A program made the position numbers and the translations under genes. From assembly GCF_002999335.1 (NCBI RefSeq), contig NW_020312115.1:1-64000 (forward strand): DNA of 64,000 nucleotides. The letters are read 5' to 3'. Below are positions 22,001-34,000 of the stretch, piece by piece. The stretch comes from Cyclospora cayetanensis. Lineage: Eukaryota > Apicomplexa > Conoidasida > Eucoccidiorida > Eimeriidae. The notes below the pieces were generated by a model. The model was not told the DNA's origin. It was given only the letters and a program-made list of their open reading frames with translations, and did not search any database. The number at the start of each line of letters is the position of its first letter. Within the stretch, counting starts at the first letter, position 1.

Positions 22001-23737
22001 CGATGGCGGGTCCACCCTCGTCACCCGGAGGGGAACTGCCAATAGGCGTCCTTATGAAGTCCGACGTAGCGTTTCTGACGGACAGCTCCTTTATAAGAAA
22101 AGGAAGGGGATTTAGGAAAGATGGCATATCAACGGGCGTTCACAGTTTATGCAAATATTTGAGGTCAGTGTCAGGAGCAGCTGCTTAGCTGTGCTTTTGG
22201 GGTCAGGGCTGACGTGCAAGTCTCAATGGTACTAGCAACTTAGCAGTGCAGCACGTGTCAGTTGGTTGAATTCTCATTGCTGGCCGCTGACGCAGTACTT
22301 CCTCCTGCTTGAGCGCACGGGCGGACGGCTGTGAGCTACATGCGTCTTCAATGCATTGTCATAGCCCCACACCCCGATTGCTTGACTGCGCCGAAAAGCA
22401 GGCTTTATGCTGCTAGCGCAGAGGCCGTTCAGTGGCAAGGGGCTTCTCACGCCTGCTTTAATCCGCTGCTCGCAATACCGGCAGCACCAGCCTAAAGCGG
22501 CGCACTCCAAAGCAGGCTGCTCTGCAAGACTCGCAGCGATAGCGTAGCGAATAATTACGATCAAAAGTCCGACTTATGATGCACAACAACCGTGTGGAAA
22601 GCGCATCGATTATCTGCCAGGCAGACAGCAGCAAGCGGGGTACACAAAAGGAGCAAGAGTTGCAGCTGCTGCGACTGGTGCGGCTGCGGCCGTCGCTCCA
22701 TCCCTTTTTCTATGTTCCTGCGGCAGAGTCTGGGCCTTATTATTCTAGGAAGGCAGAAGTGTTGATGTTGCAGCATACACCTCGGACTATTCAAGGCATC
22801 AGCCACACGAGCAGCACAGGCAGCAGGGCCAGTAGCAGCGGCTGCTGTTGCTGCAGCCGCTGCATGCCCTTTCGTTGCGTCTATTGCACAACAGGGTCTC
22901 TGGGTCTCCATTTGATTGCTGGTCTCACAATTAAAAGAAGTATCTCGGTTACAGACGTTCCAGGCGCTTCGGTCTGCGTACCTCTGCTGCCACTGCTACC
23001 GTCCCGTTAGCTGAATATTTAGGATGTAGGGATTAGGGTCTAGCAGTTAGACCGAAACGAAAGAGCGGCAGCCATTGATTTCTGTACTGTCGCTGTGGTA
23101 CTCTTTGCATCTATTGGCCCCTTAAAAGGGGGCCCTTCCCACTCAACAGTCGCCCCGCAGCCGCGGTAGCGTCATCAGTACGTACAGGCTATTGCTGCAG
23201 CTGGTGCATCTCTTCCGACGTTGGGGTCTCTTTCCCCGCTCTCTCCCCTCTCTCTGCCGTCCACCAACTTCTTGCCCCGCAGATCGCCAACCTCCACCTT
23301 CCACGGCTGCTGTTGCTGCTACAGAAGGCCAACACTTTGTGCTGCACTGTAGCGGTGCCTCCGCAGCCAGCGGGGGATCTCTGTCGCGTGTATTGTGTCC
23401 TCTGCTTACGGAAGCAGTCGCAGCTCCCTGCACGCCGGCTCCGTGCAGCTCCTCGTGGCGGGGTGTCGCCAGCCGCTGCGAGCGGGTGGAGGGGGGGATC
23501 ACTGCACCTACACCACCGGCAGCGGCGGCAGTGTCTCGTGAGGGGGTAGGGCAGCAGCACGGCGATAGGAGCTGCTGCTGCTACCCCGCCTTCTGTGCAT
23601 GAGGGAGATGGGTAGGGAGCTGCCCCTCTTCGGCCTCTGCATCTTTGTGTCGGTGCCGATCACGCTCGCTGGCGGCTCCCCCTCTGCCGCCGACGCCTCC
23701 CTCTGCGTGCCGCGTTATACAGAGCCGCGAAGGCGCA
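22001..23737. other. Upstream flank of the MORN-SAM kinase
   Basis: No clear gene. The CAG/CTG-rich character returns from about 22.6 kb. Overlapping frames on both strands at 22274-23010 are not convincing. The stretch 23.1-23.7 kb, pyrimidine-rich on the plus strand, is probably leader or promoter of the kinase. Confidence 0.45.
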
Positions 23738-26700
23738 ATGAGACGGGCTACTAAGGCAGCTTTCTCTTCGCCTCCCGATGTGCTGTCTGAGGCCTCTGCT
23801 TCTCAGGAGCGCACGCAGCAGGAGGGCCGGCCGCAGCAGCGGCCCCTGCTGGAGCTAGCCGGCGCATGCGGCTGCTGCAGGGAGATGGAGGGGAGTGCGG
23901 CAACTGCAGCAGCGACTTCGGCTGTCGAAGAAGCAGCGCAGACAGAGGCCTCAGCTTCTCTGGCGCATTCAATGGATTCTCTTTCTCTGAGGGCGGCCCC
24001 CTCCGTGCTGGCTGCGCCACCGAGCCGCCCCTCGGAGGGCACCTCCTCGGGCTGCTGTGATAGCGGCAGCCTCAACGAATCGGATGGCGGAGAATTCAAG
24101 GAAGCCCTTCTTCACAGATCTGCGTCGGGAGCAGCGGAGGTGCAAGCCGTGAGGCCTCGAAGTACGCGGTCGCGTAGCGACTGCCCAGAGCCTGTGGCTG
24201 CGCTGCAGCAGAGGCTTTCTAGCAGTGCCACTCCCGAGCGCCTCCAGGCAGCCGCTGCTGCCACTGCTACTGCCGCTGCCACTTCCGCGCGCGAGGGGGA
24301 GGAGGAGCACCAGCAGCGCTCTTACGGCCTTGGAGGATTCCTCAGGAGGCCTGATAGGAGGCTGAAAACGGAGCCCCCTAGGCCTCAAGGCGGCGCGAGT
24401 CTCCTGCAGCGCTTCATTCGCTCCTTCAGCAGGAGCAGCAACGAAATCCGTGCGCCCCAGCCTGCTGCTGCTGGCGCCGTCCCCTCGGCCTTGCTCCAGC
24501 AGGGGCAGCCGCCACACGAAAAGCAGAGAAGGCCTCATGCTGCCGAGACGAGCATCCACAGCGGAAGCAGTGCGCGTTCGGGCACAGGCGGGATGAGGGG
24601 GCAGCATCGCAGGGCAGCTGGTTCTTCCCGGGGGGCCCCCCAGTCACAAGGCCAGGGAGTTTCCGCGGCGTCTCTTGGAGTGACAGTTGCGGCCATGCGC
24701 GTATCGGATATGGGGGGGATTCATATTGAGACAGGCAGCGGTGCCTCAGACAGCAGCTCGGTGCCGCTGGTAGGAGGCGGCATCCGGGGGGGCCCCCCTG
24801 GAGATTCGCAGTGGGCCTCGGCCGTGTGCGGCGGCAGGGGGCCCTACCATGGGGGCCTCCCTCTCCGAGCCAATTCGGAGGCGGGCAGCAGCATGAGCAT
24901 GAGCATGAGCAGCAGCAGCAGCAGCAGTAGTAGTAGTTGCGTAGGCGCGTCCGTCTACACAAAGGGTTCTCTTGTGGGAACACCGCCGATCGCGGGGCCT
25001 AGTGGTCTTACAGACGCATCAGGCGGAGGTTCTTATTATTACTATGGCGAGGTGCGCCGATCAAAGCGTCATGGCTGGGGTTTGTTAGCGAATGAAGAGA
25101 GGCTGCTCTTCGAGGGGCAGTGGCAGAATGACACAGTTCTTGGTTGGTATATTTGCTATCATGAACTTGCCACCGAATTTGGGTTCCGCGAGCTGAACGA
25201 GGTGTGTGGCGTCTCGGTGCTTAGCGACAGCGACTTCTTCATTGTTCCTGTGGGTGGACAGCAGCAGCAGCAGCAGCAGAAGCAGCAGCAGCAGAAGCAG
25301 CAGTATCCGCAGCAACAGAAACTCGAGCTGCAGAAGCAGCAGTATCCGCAGCAACACATGCGCCAACAGCAGCAGAGCAAGCACGAACAGCAGCTGGGCT
25401 TGAGGAGGAGTCGTAAGTGCAGCACTCTGGCTGCCACATCATCCTCTGCTGCTGCAGCGCCAGCAAACAGCCCCGGCGGCAGCAACAGCAACACAGGCAA
25501 CAACTGCAACGCCAACAGCAGCGGGATGCCGGAGGTACGTCGCGGGAAGCAGAAGCATTTCACGATTCACGCAGCCTCCGCCTTCACGATAATGGTCACG
25601 GATATGGAGGCTCTCCAAGATGAGGATGGCGGAGGTGGAGGACTCCTCAGGTTGAATAGCGCAGGAAGCTCCTGCCCTCCTGCTGCTTCTACGGCTCCTG
25701 CTGCTGCTTCTACGGTTTCTTCTGCTGCTGCTTCTACGGCTCCTTCTGCTGCTACGGGGGGTGCCCATTCGCGGCAGATGCGACAGGCTGCAGCGGCAGC
25801 AACAGCTGCAGCGGCTGCTGCGGCAGCGGCTGCTGCGGCAGCTGCACACGAAGCTGGCCTGTTGCGGGGTGCCCCGAGCACCAGTGACAGCAGTAGGTGC
25901 AGCGTGGCGAGCTGCCCAGATGCAGGCATGATGCAGCAAGGCGTGGCGCAGCGGCAGCAGATGGATCAGGAGGAGGACGAGGGTTCAATGAGTCATGGAA
26001 GAGTTTCCTTCTCTGACTTGCCCAGCGACGCGGCGTCATCATTGATGCAGCGTGAGGGGAGCGGCTCCGTAGAACGGGGGAAGGGGCCCCTAGAGGACCA
26101 CGAGGCCAGGGGCGACGCGGCCGAGGGGCCCTCCGCTTCAGAAGCTCGAAGTTCTTTGCGCAGCACCCGTCGAACGCAGACGTGCGTCAGTGGAAAGAAA
26201 ACTGCGGCCGCGGCAGCTGAAGCGGCGGCAGCAGAAGCAGCAGAAGCAGCAGCAGCAGCAGCAGCAGCATGCGCAGATCCATCCGATGCGGCAGCAGCCG
26301 AAGCAGCGGCCGCAACAGCCCGCCGTCGCTTGTATAGGAGGGGAGCCACATTCCCCGAGTTCACGACGCAAGAGAACTTGGCGGCCGAAGAGACACCCTT
26401 ATGTGAAGGTGTGCGTCGGGGAAGCAGCAAACGAGGCACGCTGACGCCTGGAGTTGCGGGCTCTCCTTGGGGGGGAGCCCAGCCGTATTTGCGCGCCTCC
26501 GATTGCCACAAGTGGTCCTGTATAACGCTCTCCTACTTCCTGCGGCTTCTGGGCATGCAGCACGAGGCGGTTCTGTTCAAACGAAACAGAGTCAGCGGGA
26601 GCGACATCCCTTCGCTTGGCGATGCCGAGCTCAGGGCTGTGGGCCTGAAGGACAGGCACACACGGTGCTTTCTGCTCAGTGTATTCCGCTATCTGTGGTC

Positions 26701-29059
26701 TTGTACGGACCACAGAGACCCCCTTATGCCTCATAATCGGCGACACCTCAAGCAGATGAGCGAGAGAGTGCCGATCATCGCGTCCTCCGCAGTCTCGGTC
26801 GGGCCTTGCGTTGGCGGGGGCGGCTTTGCCGCGGTTCACAAGGCTCGGGTTAGGGGGGCCCCTCATATGGGGTCCGCTACGGTGGCTTGCAAGATCTTCA
26901 GGTACAACCCGAGGCCTACTGCAGTGGCGGCAGCGCTTACTGCAAAGCCCTTGCTCTCGAGAAACCCCCAGGGGGCCCACCACGGAGGCGGCCCTAGACA
27001 GCAGGCCGCTCCCTTGAGTGGCAGCAGGTCGTCAGAGGCAAGCAGCATCTCCTCCGTATCACAGGATTTCGCGGGAGGCCTCCATGGGCCGTATGCCGCC
27101 GGGATCTCGCTGTGGGCTCAGAATCAGAGTCCTCTCATTCCGTACAGCCAGCAGACGGAACCCCCTTCCGACATTCGGACAAAGCAAGGGGGGCCCCCCC
27201 ACTTCGTCAGCGACGGAGGGCCCTGGAGCGGTGGTTCCCTCAGCGCCGAAGGCACTGGAAGGAGGCCTTCGACGCCAAGGGCGGGAGGGGGGGGCCTCTC
27301 AAGCCCCTCCGCCGAAGGGCCCCTTAAAGGGGGGCGTCGCCACGAGAAGGAGAGTCCTTCCTTGCTGATGGCACCCAGCCCTCCGCTTCGAGGGCCTTCG
27401 AGCATTTGCAGCACGAGCCAAAGCAGCGCGAGCGACATGGCGTGCAGCGGGGAGTCTCGCTTGTTTCTGGAAAGCGGAGACGGCCGGTCAGAGGGCCGGG
27501 GGGAGACGGCGCACCACACGGTGTTCGGAGGCCCCAAGGCGGTCGCTTCCGAAGGGGGGCCCCCCCCAAGCGGCTCCTCGCAGTTTGCGTGGGAGTGGCA
27601 TATTGCGCGTCTGCGGAACGTGGATTTCTTCCGGTACTGCCCTCGGCCTGTGAAGCATCGGGACCTGGAAGCCGATATTCTGAGTGTGCTGCAACCCCAC
27701 TCAAATGTGGTATCGGTTTACGGCAAGTGTTCCTTAAGGCCTGGAGAGGAGGCCTTGCTGATCGAGTACTGCAGTAGAGGGTCTCTGGATGCCCTTATTT
27801 TTCCGGGGGCGTCCCTAGGGGGGGGCCCTGGAGCCGCGCCTCTGCGAAGGGGCAAGCGGAGGGCCCCTCTCACCAGGCCGGAGATCGTGCGGCTGTTTGA
27901 AGAAGCGGCAGCCGGCCTCGCACACGTGCATAGCTGCAACATCCTTCACCGAGACATCAAACTGAGCAACATCCTCGTAACCGAAACAACTGCCAAGGTA
28001 CGTGACAGTTCGACAGGTATTTGTGCTAGGCCAGCGAGTGCCAGAAAGAGGGCTTCTGCCGTGGCCAGTCTTCTCCATAGTTGCTTTTGCGCCAAACTGC
28101 CTTCAACCTGCTTCCAGGAGAGCCCCTCATATTGTGTCGTGGGAGTTGCTGCTCAGATAGCGGACTTTGGAGTTGCGACGGCGTTCGTCCCGACCGACAG
28201 CCCCTCAGTGCTCGGTCTCTTTGGCAATGTCTTCTACGCGGCTCCCGAAGGTACACCAGAAGGCATAATTTAAGCTGCTGCTCCGTTTGTGGGCGGCTAG
28301 AAAGTCGTTTCGCTGTTTTCCCTACGTATCGCCAAGCTGTGTTTTTGGCTGCTGTAGACAGCCGGGCAGGACGACGAGCTGCACGGATGCGGTAGTTGGG
28401 GGAGTGATGTTGCATGCGCCCTCGTCGGGGAGAAGGCTAGGGGAAAGGACTGCTGTACATGCGGATCTTCTGGCTTGCGCCTATTACTCGCGATACCTCC
28501 TTGTAGCAGTCATCAATCTGTGTATCGTCGCGTATGGCTTGCTGCAGTGCTCCGTGGTGAGGGCTTCTTCCCGGCTTCGGACGTGTGGTCTTTCGGCGTT
28601 GCCTTCTGGGAGGCCCTAACAGGACAGATGGCTTTTGACGGTTAGCGCGCTTCTTTTGTGCTTCCTGCGGATGTTTATTGTTGCCTCTCTTCAGCGTCGG
28701 TGTGTTTCCGTTGGGTGCTGCGCTTCCAGTGCCCCACCCTCTGGTGCGCTGCAGCTGCTTTTCTCCCCACTCTTCAGGCGTGCGTGCTGACTGGTGGCAG
28801 GGTATTGGTGCTGCTGTGTTGGATCCGGCGCTCAGGCCTCTCTGCAGGCTATGTCTACGTGCACGTCGCGGCAGGAGATTTGCGTCTAGCGCCTCCCTCC
28901 GATCTGCTGCCTGGCCTTCGGCTGCTGCTGCAGCAAATGCTGCACCCCAGCCACAAAGAAAGGCCGACTTTTACAGATATTAGGCGAGAGCTTGCGGCCC
29001 TTCAGGAGAAGACGATCTCTGCCATTGAAGAGGACTTGGACGAATTTTTCTCTTACTAG
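23738..29059 (+). CDS. Large MORN-SAM-protein kinase
   Basis: Exons 23738-27997, 28157-28250, 28548-28640 and 28848-29059 join in phase (0, 1, 1) to give 1552 aa. The N-terminal 400 residues are low-complexity. A MORN-like segment (YYYGEVRRSKRHGWGLL, then LFEGQWQND) lies near 432-470, poly-Gln and poly-Ala tracts at about 505-870, and a SAM-like helical domain near 917-995 (W-S-C-x2-L, then LKDRHTRCFLLSVFRYL). The kinase starts with a Gly-rich loop (VGGGGFAAV). It has the VACK lysine K1052, an insert of about 230 residues before helix C (ADILSVLQPHSNVV), HRDIKLSN with D1406, DFG at 1423-1425 and APE at 1449-1451; the last exon gives KERPTF. All catalytic residues are present, so it should be active. 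HRDIKLSN and the C-lobe suggest a TKL-like or otherwise divergent Ser/Thr kinase. ATG 23738 is the first in the frame. The substrate is unknown. Confidence 0.88.
25260..25400 (+). repeat. Poly-Gln (CAG) tract in the kinase
   Basis: Imperfect CAG/AAG repeats encode Gln-rich sequence with a QQYPQQ motif present twice. Further on, at about 25675-25860, GCT/GCA runs encode poly-Ala with a repeated STAP/STVS unit. Confidence 0.85.
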
Positions 29060-29822
29060 GCCCTTTCTTCATCTTCTTCCTCTTCATCCTGCTATATGAG
29101 TCGCGTCTGCTGCGGTACTATTAACAGGGAAACGGCCCAGCAGGTAGCAGGAGCAAGGATAGCAGCACCACTAGGACCAGCATTCTTCTCTGCAAAGTCT
29201 AGCATCAGGTTCTGAGTCTTTCAGCTAGCTAGTCAGCGAGTTGGCCAGCTACCTCAGTCCTACGGGTTGTCTAGCTAGAACAAGGTGGCTAGGTTGCGAA
29301 CCGGCTGCTGGCCGAACTCTTTAGATGCACTTGCTTGGTAGGCATAGTCCTGAATATTGTTCATAAAGTAGCAGTATGTAGATCCCTCAGCACCCTTCTC
29401 TTCAAGCACTTTTTAATTTTAATGACCTGAGGTAGTGTCTATGGCTGTGGCTGGCTGGGAAACCAGCTGTGGCGTACATGCAACGCTATCGCATGCATCT
29501 GATGGCAACGACAGTAAAAGTCCTGATTCCTTTGCACGGCTGGAGATTGGGGACAGCCTCGCGTCTTCGTTCTAGCTAGCCAGCTGGCCGGCTAGCTGAC
29601 TAGCGTATGATAGCTTGGAGAGTAGTGCAGAGTCTGTGAGGTGGATTGGCTTCGTAGCATGACTCATTCCTTCCCCGTGTACAGAAACATTCGAAATTCG
29701 GGCTTTGTGGGTCGGGGGCCTGGAATGCAAGGTGTAACAATGCGCATGCCGAGCGTGCCTGTAGCCTACTGATACTGCCCATGGCTCCATGGGTGCTGCT
29801 GCCGCGCTCCCTCAGTCCCTCA
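29060..29822. other. Intergenic between convergent kinase and RAP genes
   Basis: No exon. Notable are repeated CTAGCTAG/AGCTAG and CCAGCTGG-like short palindromes at about 29222-29290 and 29570-29600. Confidence 0.55.
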
Positions 29823-32800
29823 TCAAGGATTTTCAATATGTGGATGCCTCTTGGACCCCCCTTCCACCCCATCTTCAGTACCGGAAGCCTGCGCTTCGTG
29901 GACGTGCCCATCCACCTCGACTGCCGCTATCTGTGCGTGGATGAAGCCTCCAGGCCCTGTTTCACAAGGCGCTACTGAGCCTTCCGACGAGTCGCTCGAG
30001 CTCCCTAGGGTCGTTGAACCCTCGAAGACATGCAAATGAGCTTCTTGGGGCCGCCTGCGAGCGGCCTCATCGACTAGCTGCTCCGCGAGCTGAGCGCAGA
30101 AAACGATTCTTCTTGGGAGCGTGGTTAGCTGATCCCATTCGAGGAAGGAAACCTTTCCTACAGTGAAGCCGAGTGCCCTCAGAAGGTTGAGTTTCAGGGA
30201 TGTGGCGGCAGTGAGCATGACTGTGTTCCTGTAGTAGTGGGGGGGCCCCTCGACCTCGAGACAAATCCGAGGACCCAAGAGGATATCCACACAGAGGGGG
30301 CCCAGCTGCACTTCACTCTGATGAGGCACGCACGCCAGGGAGAAGGCTCTGGATACGGAACGGTGGAGGAGGGATGACAGCGAAAGACTGCCTGATGAGG
30401 CAAGGGAAACGGTTGCTGCCTGAGCGAGGAAGGAAAGCACTGGAGAAGGCAGGTCAGAAAAGAACTTTGGGCGAAACAGACGCAAACAGAGACCTGCAAG
30501 TTGTATTCTGTAAACCGTTGCTGCGCTGAGACGGTGCTGCTCTCGCTGCAGCTGTTGCAACAATCCCAAAAGGAGACCATCAAATTGATCCGGGGGCAGC
30601 TCTTCCTGGTGCTGCCCCTCGGACTGCTCATGTTGATTGGGTTTCTGTCGACCTTGCACACAATTGGTTTCTTCTGCCACCGACTGCGGTTGCTCCACGC
30701 GTTGATGTGGCTGTAGCAGCAGCAACGCATAGAGAACAGTTGCTGCGTCTTCTTGGCCCAGTTGGTGTAACCTTGCGTATATCTCCTTCCCGAGGTGTTT
30801 GTACAGCTGCGGATCCCGTACTGCTAGCTTTGCACATGCAGCAAAAACGCCGCAAAGAGCCCTGTTGCTGAGCTCCTTCTGTCTCTTTCTCACGAGGCGG
30901 GACGCCCGGGAGAGGAAGGCGCTATCTCTCCATCTCAAGCGTTCCAGAGATACCACCGCAGCAGCGATGGAGCAGCAATCGAGAGAGAGAATATGCAGTC
31001 GGAGGCGGGCGATGGCTGCTCTCACAAAGGCCTGAGACACTGCTGAAGGAGGCCCACGTGCTACAGACCCCAGAAGAGAGACGAGGCTGTCTAGCGGCAT
31101 CTGGGAGGCCCGCAGGTTGCCTTGCCGCTGAAACGCTTCCCACACTAGCCTGTTGTTGATGCCAAGCGACACGGCAGCACTCGCAACAAGGGATAACCCC
31201 AAAGAAGAAAACTGCCGCTCGTAAGAAAGCAGCTGCCTCTCCAGCAACCCGCAGAGTTCCTTATCTCTGACACCGGCCCTAGCCAGCGCATGGGCAAGGC
31301 AAGCGATCGTTTGTGCACCTGGCACGCCTTTTTCCGTGGGCATCACGGCAGGTGGAGATGCGTCCGTGGAAGAGATACACTTCGAAGAGAGCCGGCGTAA
31401 CTCCTCCTTACAACAGTCGCTTAGGACCGCGAAGATGCGAGGGTCCTTCTGTCCCATTCTATTCAGAGAAAATGCAACTTGCTGGAGATCTAAGAGCGAC
31501 AAGGAGAAGTTCTTATGATATTTACGACCCACGGTGGCTCTGAAGAACACTTCATCCTTGATGGCGTGCAGCAGCGCCGTGTCCGAGCACCCCAATTTTG
31601 CAAGAGATATACAGAGGACTGCCAACTCCGAAGCCCGAAACTTTTGCAGACACCGAGGGACGCGATCAGACAACGCAGAAAGAAGAGCGGGGTGGCAACA
31701 ACCAAAACGCGCAAACCCATGACTCAGGAGGGACAGATGCTGAGGACTATATAGTGCAATCTCTCGTACTGCCTGCAAAGAGAGACAGAAAGACAAACAA
31801 AGGAAGGGGCGAGTAGGTTTAAAGGAGTGCATATATTTATTGGTGTGTTTAGATGTGTGTGTTTATATACATATATATATATATATATGCGTGTGTGAGT
31901 GCATTTTCATGCACGCAAGGTTCGAGAGTTAAAAACAGACATAAGTATCGAGAAACATAGCGCGTGAAAGCTCACCCTAGAGCAAGCAGCAGAGCGAAGA
32001 AGGTTGAAAGGCTTAAGGGCAGACAGTGACACGAAATACGCGAAGACACACAGGGAGAAACACTAAGTTTCGTGCAAATCGCTGGCCTCAAAGCGTGGCA
32101 GCGTTAATTGAGAGGGCACTGTGTGTCATGCAAAGGAGCACTGAGGTGTGTATGTACACCGCAAGATGTTCTTAAAAGAGAGAGGAGGTCGCAATATTAG
32201 GAAAAAGGCGCAAAGCAGGGGCATATTTAGAGAAAAGCAAAAGGGCCTAGGCTCACGTGCTCTGCTGCAGCACCAAAGAGGGGGTCACTGTACATCTCCA
32301 ACCGTGTAAAGGCATTTATGAAGAGGGCAACATCCTGTGGGAGCCATTTATCCTTTTGCGTTAGCGCTGCCTCCTCTATGGCATGCAGGGCCCCTAAATG
32401 TCTTGCCGATGCGACGGCAAGCGCGTTGGCCGTCAGTGCTAGCTGCATAGGCCGCATTGCTGCTGCAACGCGGGGTATCTGTGGGGCCATGGAGGCAACA
32501 AAGCGCACCGTGGCGGCTGTACTCCTACATTTCACACTGCTATTGAGTGCAAGGGACACTTCCTTGGGGCCGAGGGCTGACGCCTGCTGCAGCAATCGCT
32601 GTGCTGCGGCTGCAAAGGCTGCCTTGTCTGCCTCTACGTCCAGGGGAACCCTAAGTCGAGCATACGCGGCCATCAACTCCCTACAGCAGGAGGGTGATGC
32701 TGACTCTGCAGTGGCGCGAAAGGCAGTTGCAAGGTGCCGCAACGTATTAACGCTCCGCCAGCCGCACTGCTGCAAAACCCGCAGTAGATCTCTTATTTCT

Positions 32801-33578
32801 GTGGCAGTAAAGGCAGCAGCAGGCAGTTCCTGCAGCCGCAGATGCAGCGACCGCTGCAGCTCATTGTCTCTTAGCCCGCTGGCCCTTAGCCCATTGTAAA
32901 TGACCAACAGATCATCAGGGCTAAGAGCTCCCATAACACGAGTCGTAGCCTTCGCAAGGGCCCCCCAGTGCACAGGGGACAGAGGCAACTGGACTCTTGG
33001 AGGAACCCCCGAAACGGGAGCTAGAGGGGCCCCTAAGGGGCCCCCAAGAAAACGGTATACATTGAGGAGGGCCTCACGGCCCAGCTGACTCAGCTCCAAA
33101 GGGGAGAGGAGATTCTGATGCCAAAAACACACGCAACTATGCTCGATGCAGGTGATGCTGCAGCCTCCTCCGGCGTGCTGGTGGAGGCGACGCGGAGAGC
33201 CACTCAAACGCGCCGCGCAGAACCCCTTAAGCAGCCCAACCAGCAGCAGCACTAGCCATAAAGACAGCAACAGGATCTCACCTCGGCCTCCTTGGGGGGC
33301 GCTGGCCTGTCTACCACAAGCACGTGGTACCACCTATGAAAAGTTCCCGGGGGGCCCTCCACTGTTGGCGAGATGGGTGTCGCAGGGGCCCCCTGCAAGG
33401 GGCGTCCTGAATGTGAGGTGCTGGGGTCCTCTGGAAGCTTTGGCAGGGGAGCTCCTGCACGGCGGGGGTGAATTCTGCGCTTAAGCGGAGGCGAAGTCAC
33501 CAGCCAGGCGACAGAGTGCCCCGTATGAAAGGGAAATGGAGGGGCCCCCAGCCTCAAGACCCCAGGGGGCCCCCGCAT
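29823..33578 (-). CDS. RAP-domain protein, probably organellar RNA-binding
   Basis: Exons 33282-33578, 32257-33114 and 29823-31772 join in phase 0 throughout, with GTGAGA and GTGAGC donors and pyrimidine-rich acceptors (CATCAG, TTTGCAG), giving 1034 aa. From about residue 100 to 800 the protein is a string of helical repeats rich in Leu/Ala, typical of OPR/FAST-like proteins. The C-terminal RAP domain is near residues 885-940 (LEVEGPPHYYRNT, then LRALGFTVGKVSFLEW). RAP proteins are expanded in apicomplexans and act on organellar RNA, especially mitochondrial rRNA and mRNA. The N-terminus is Pro/Arg-rich with few acidic residues, compatible with organelle import. An AT/TG microsatellite lies in the second intron (about 31840-31895). 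The first exon start is the least certain part. Confidence 0.82.
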
Positions 33579-34000
33579 CAGTGAGGGCTCCAGGAGAAAA
33601 GCTCCCAGTCTATCGGGAGGGCCTTGGGAAAACTCCCCTTATGCCATCGAAACAACGAAAATCCCTTAGCCTTGCATTTTAAAGCAGACTTTCTAGGCTT
33701 AAAACCCCAAAACGTAGACCTTGGGTGGCATCGGCATTGCGAGAGAACCATGGGTACCCTCCCGCGGGTAGCGGTCGATTGTGGGGCCTAGCGGGGGCCC
33801 CCCTGAGACAGGTTCCCATTCAAAGCAAGTCTAACTTCTCTTCACTGTTATGACGTTCTTCCTCACGTTGCCGCTTGACGACTCCCCAAAGGACCGTTGA
33901 GTGCATCCTGGTGTAGCGAGGCCTCGGTGACCTTGCGGGCACAACTGCAGTTGCTAAGGCCTAAGGCCCCACCACAAGCTTCGAACTGTCGAGCCAAAAA
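33579..34000. promoter_or_regulatory. Shared upstream region of RAP and CSL4 genes
   Basis: These 422 bases separate the start codons of two divergent genes, so they must contain the promoters or leaders of both. No specific motif can be assigned; a GGGGGCCCC palindrome is at about 33793. Confidence 0.45.

Noticed and set aside
22274..23010. Open frames on both strands upstream of the kinase
   Set aside because: They compete with each other, and none has flanking splice sites or a recognisable domain.
22990..23045. Telomere-like TTTAGGG/TTAGGG words
   Set aside because: Only scattered single units, not a tandem array.
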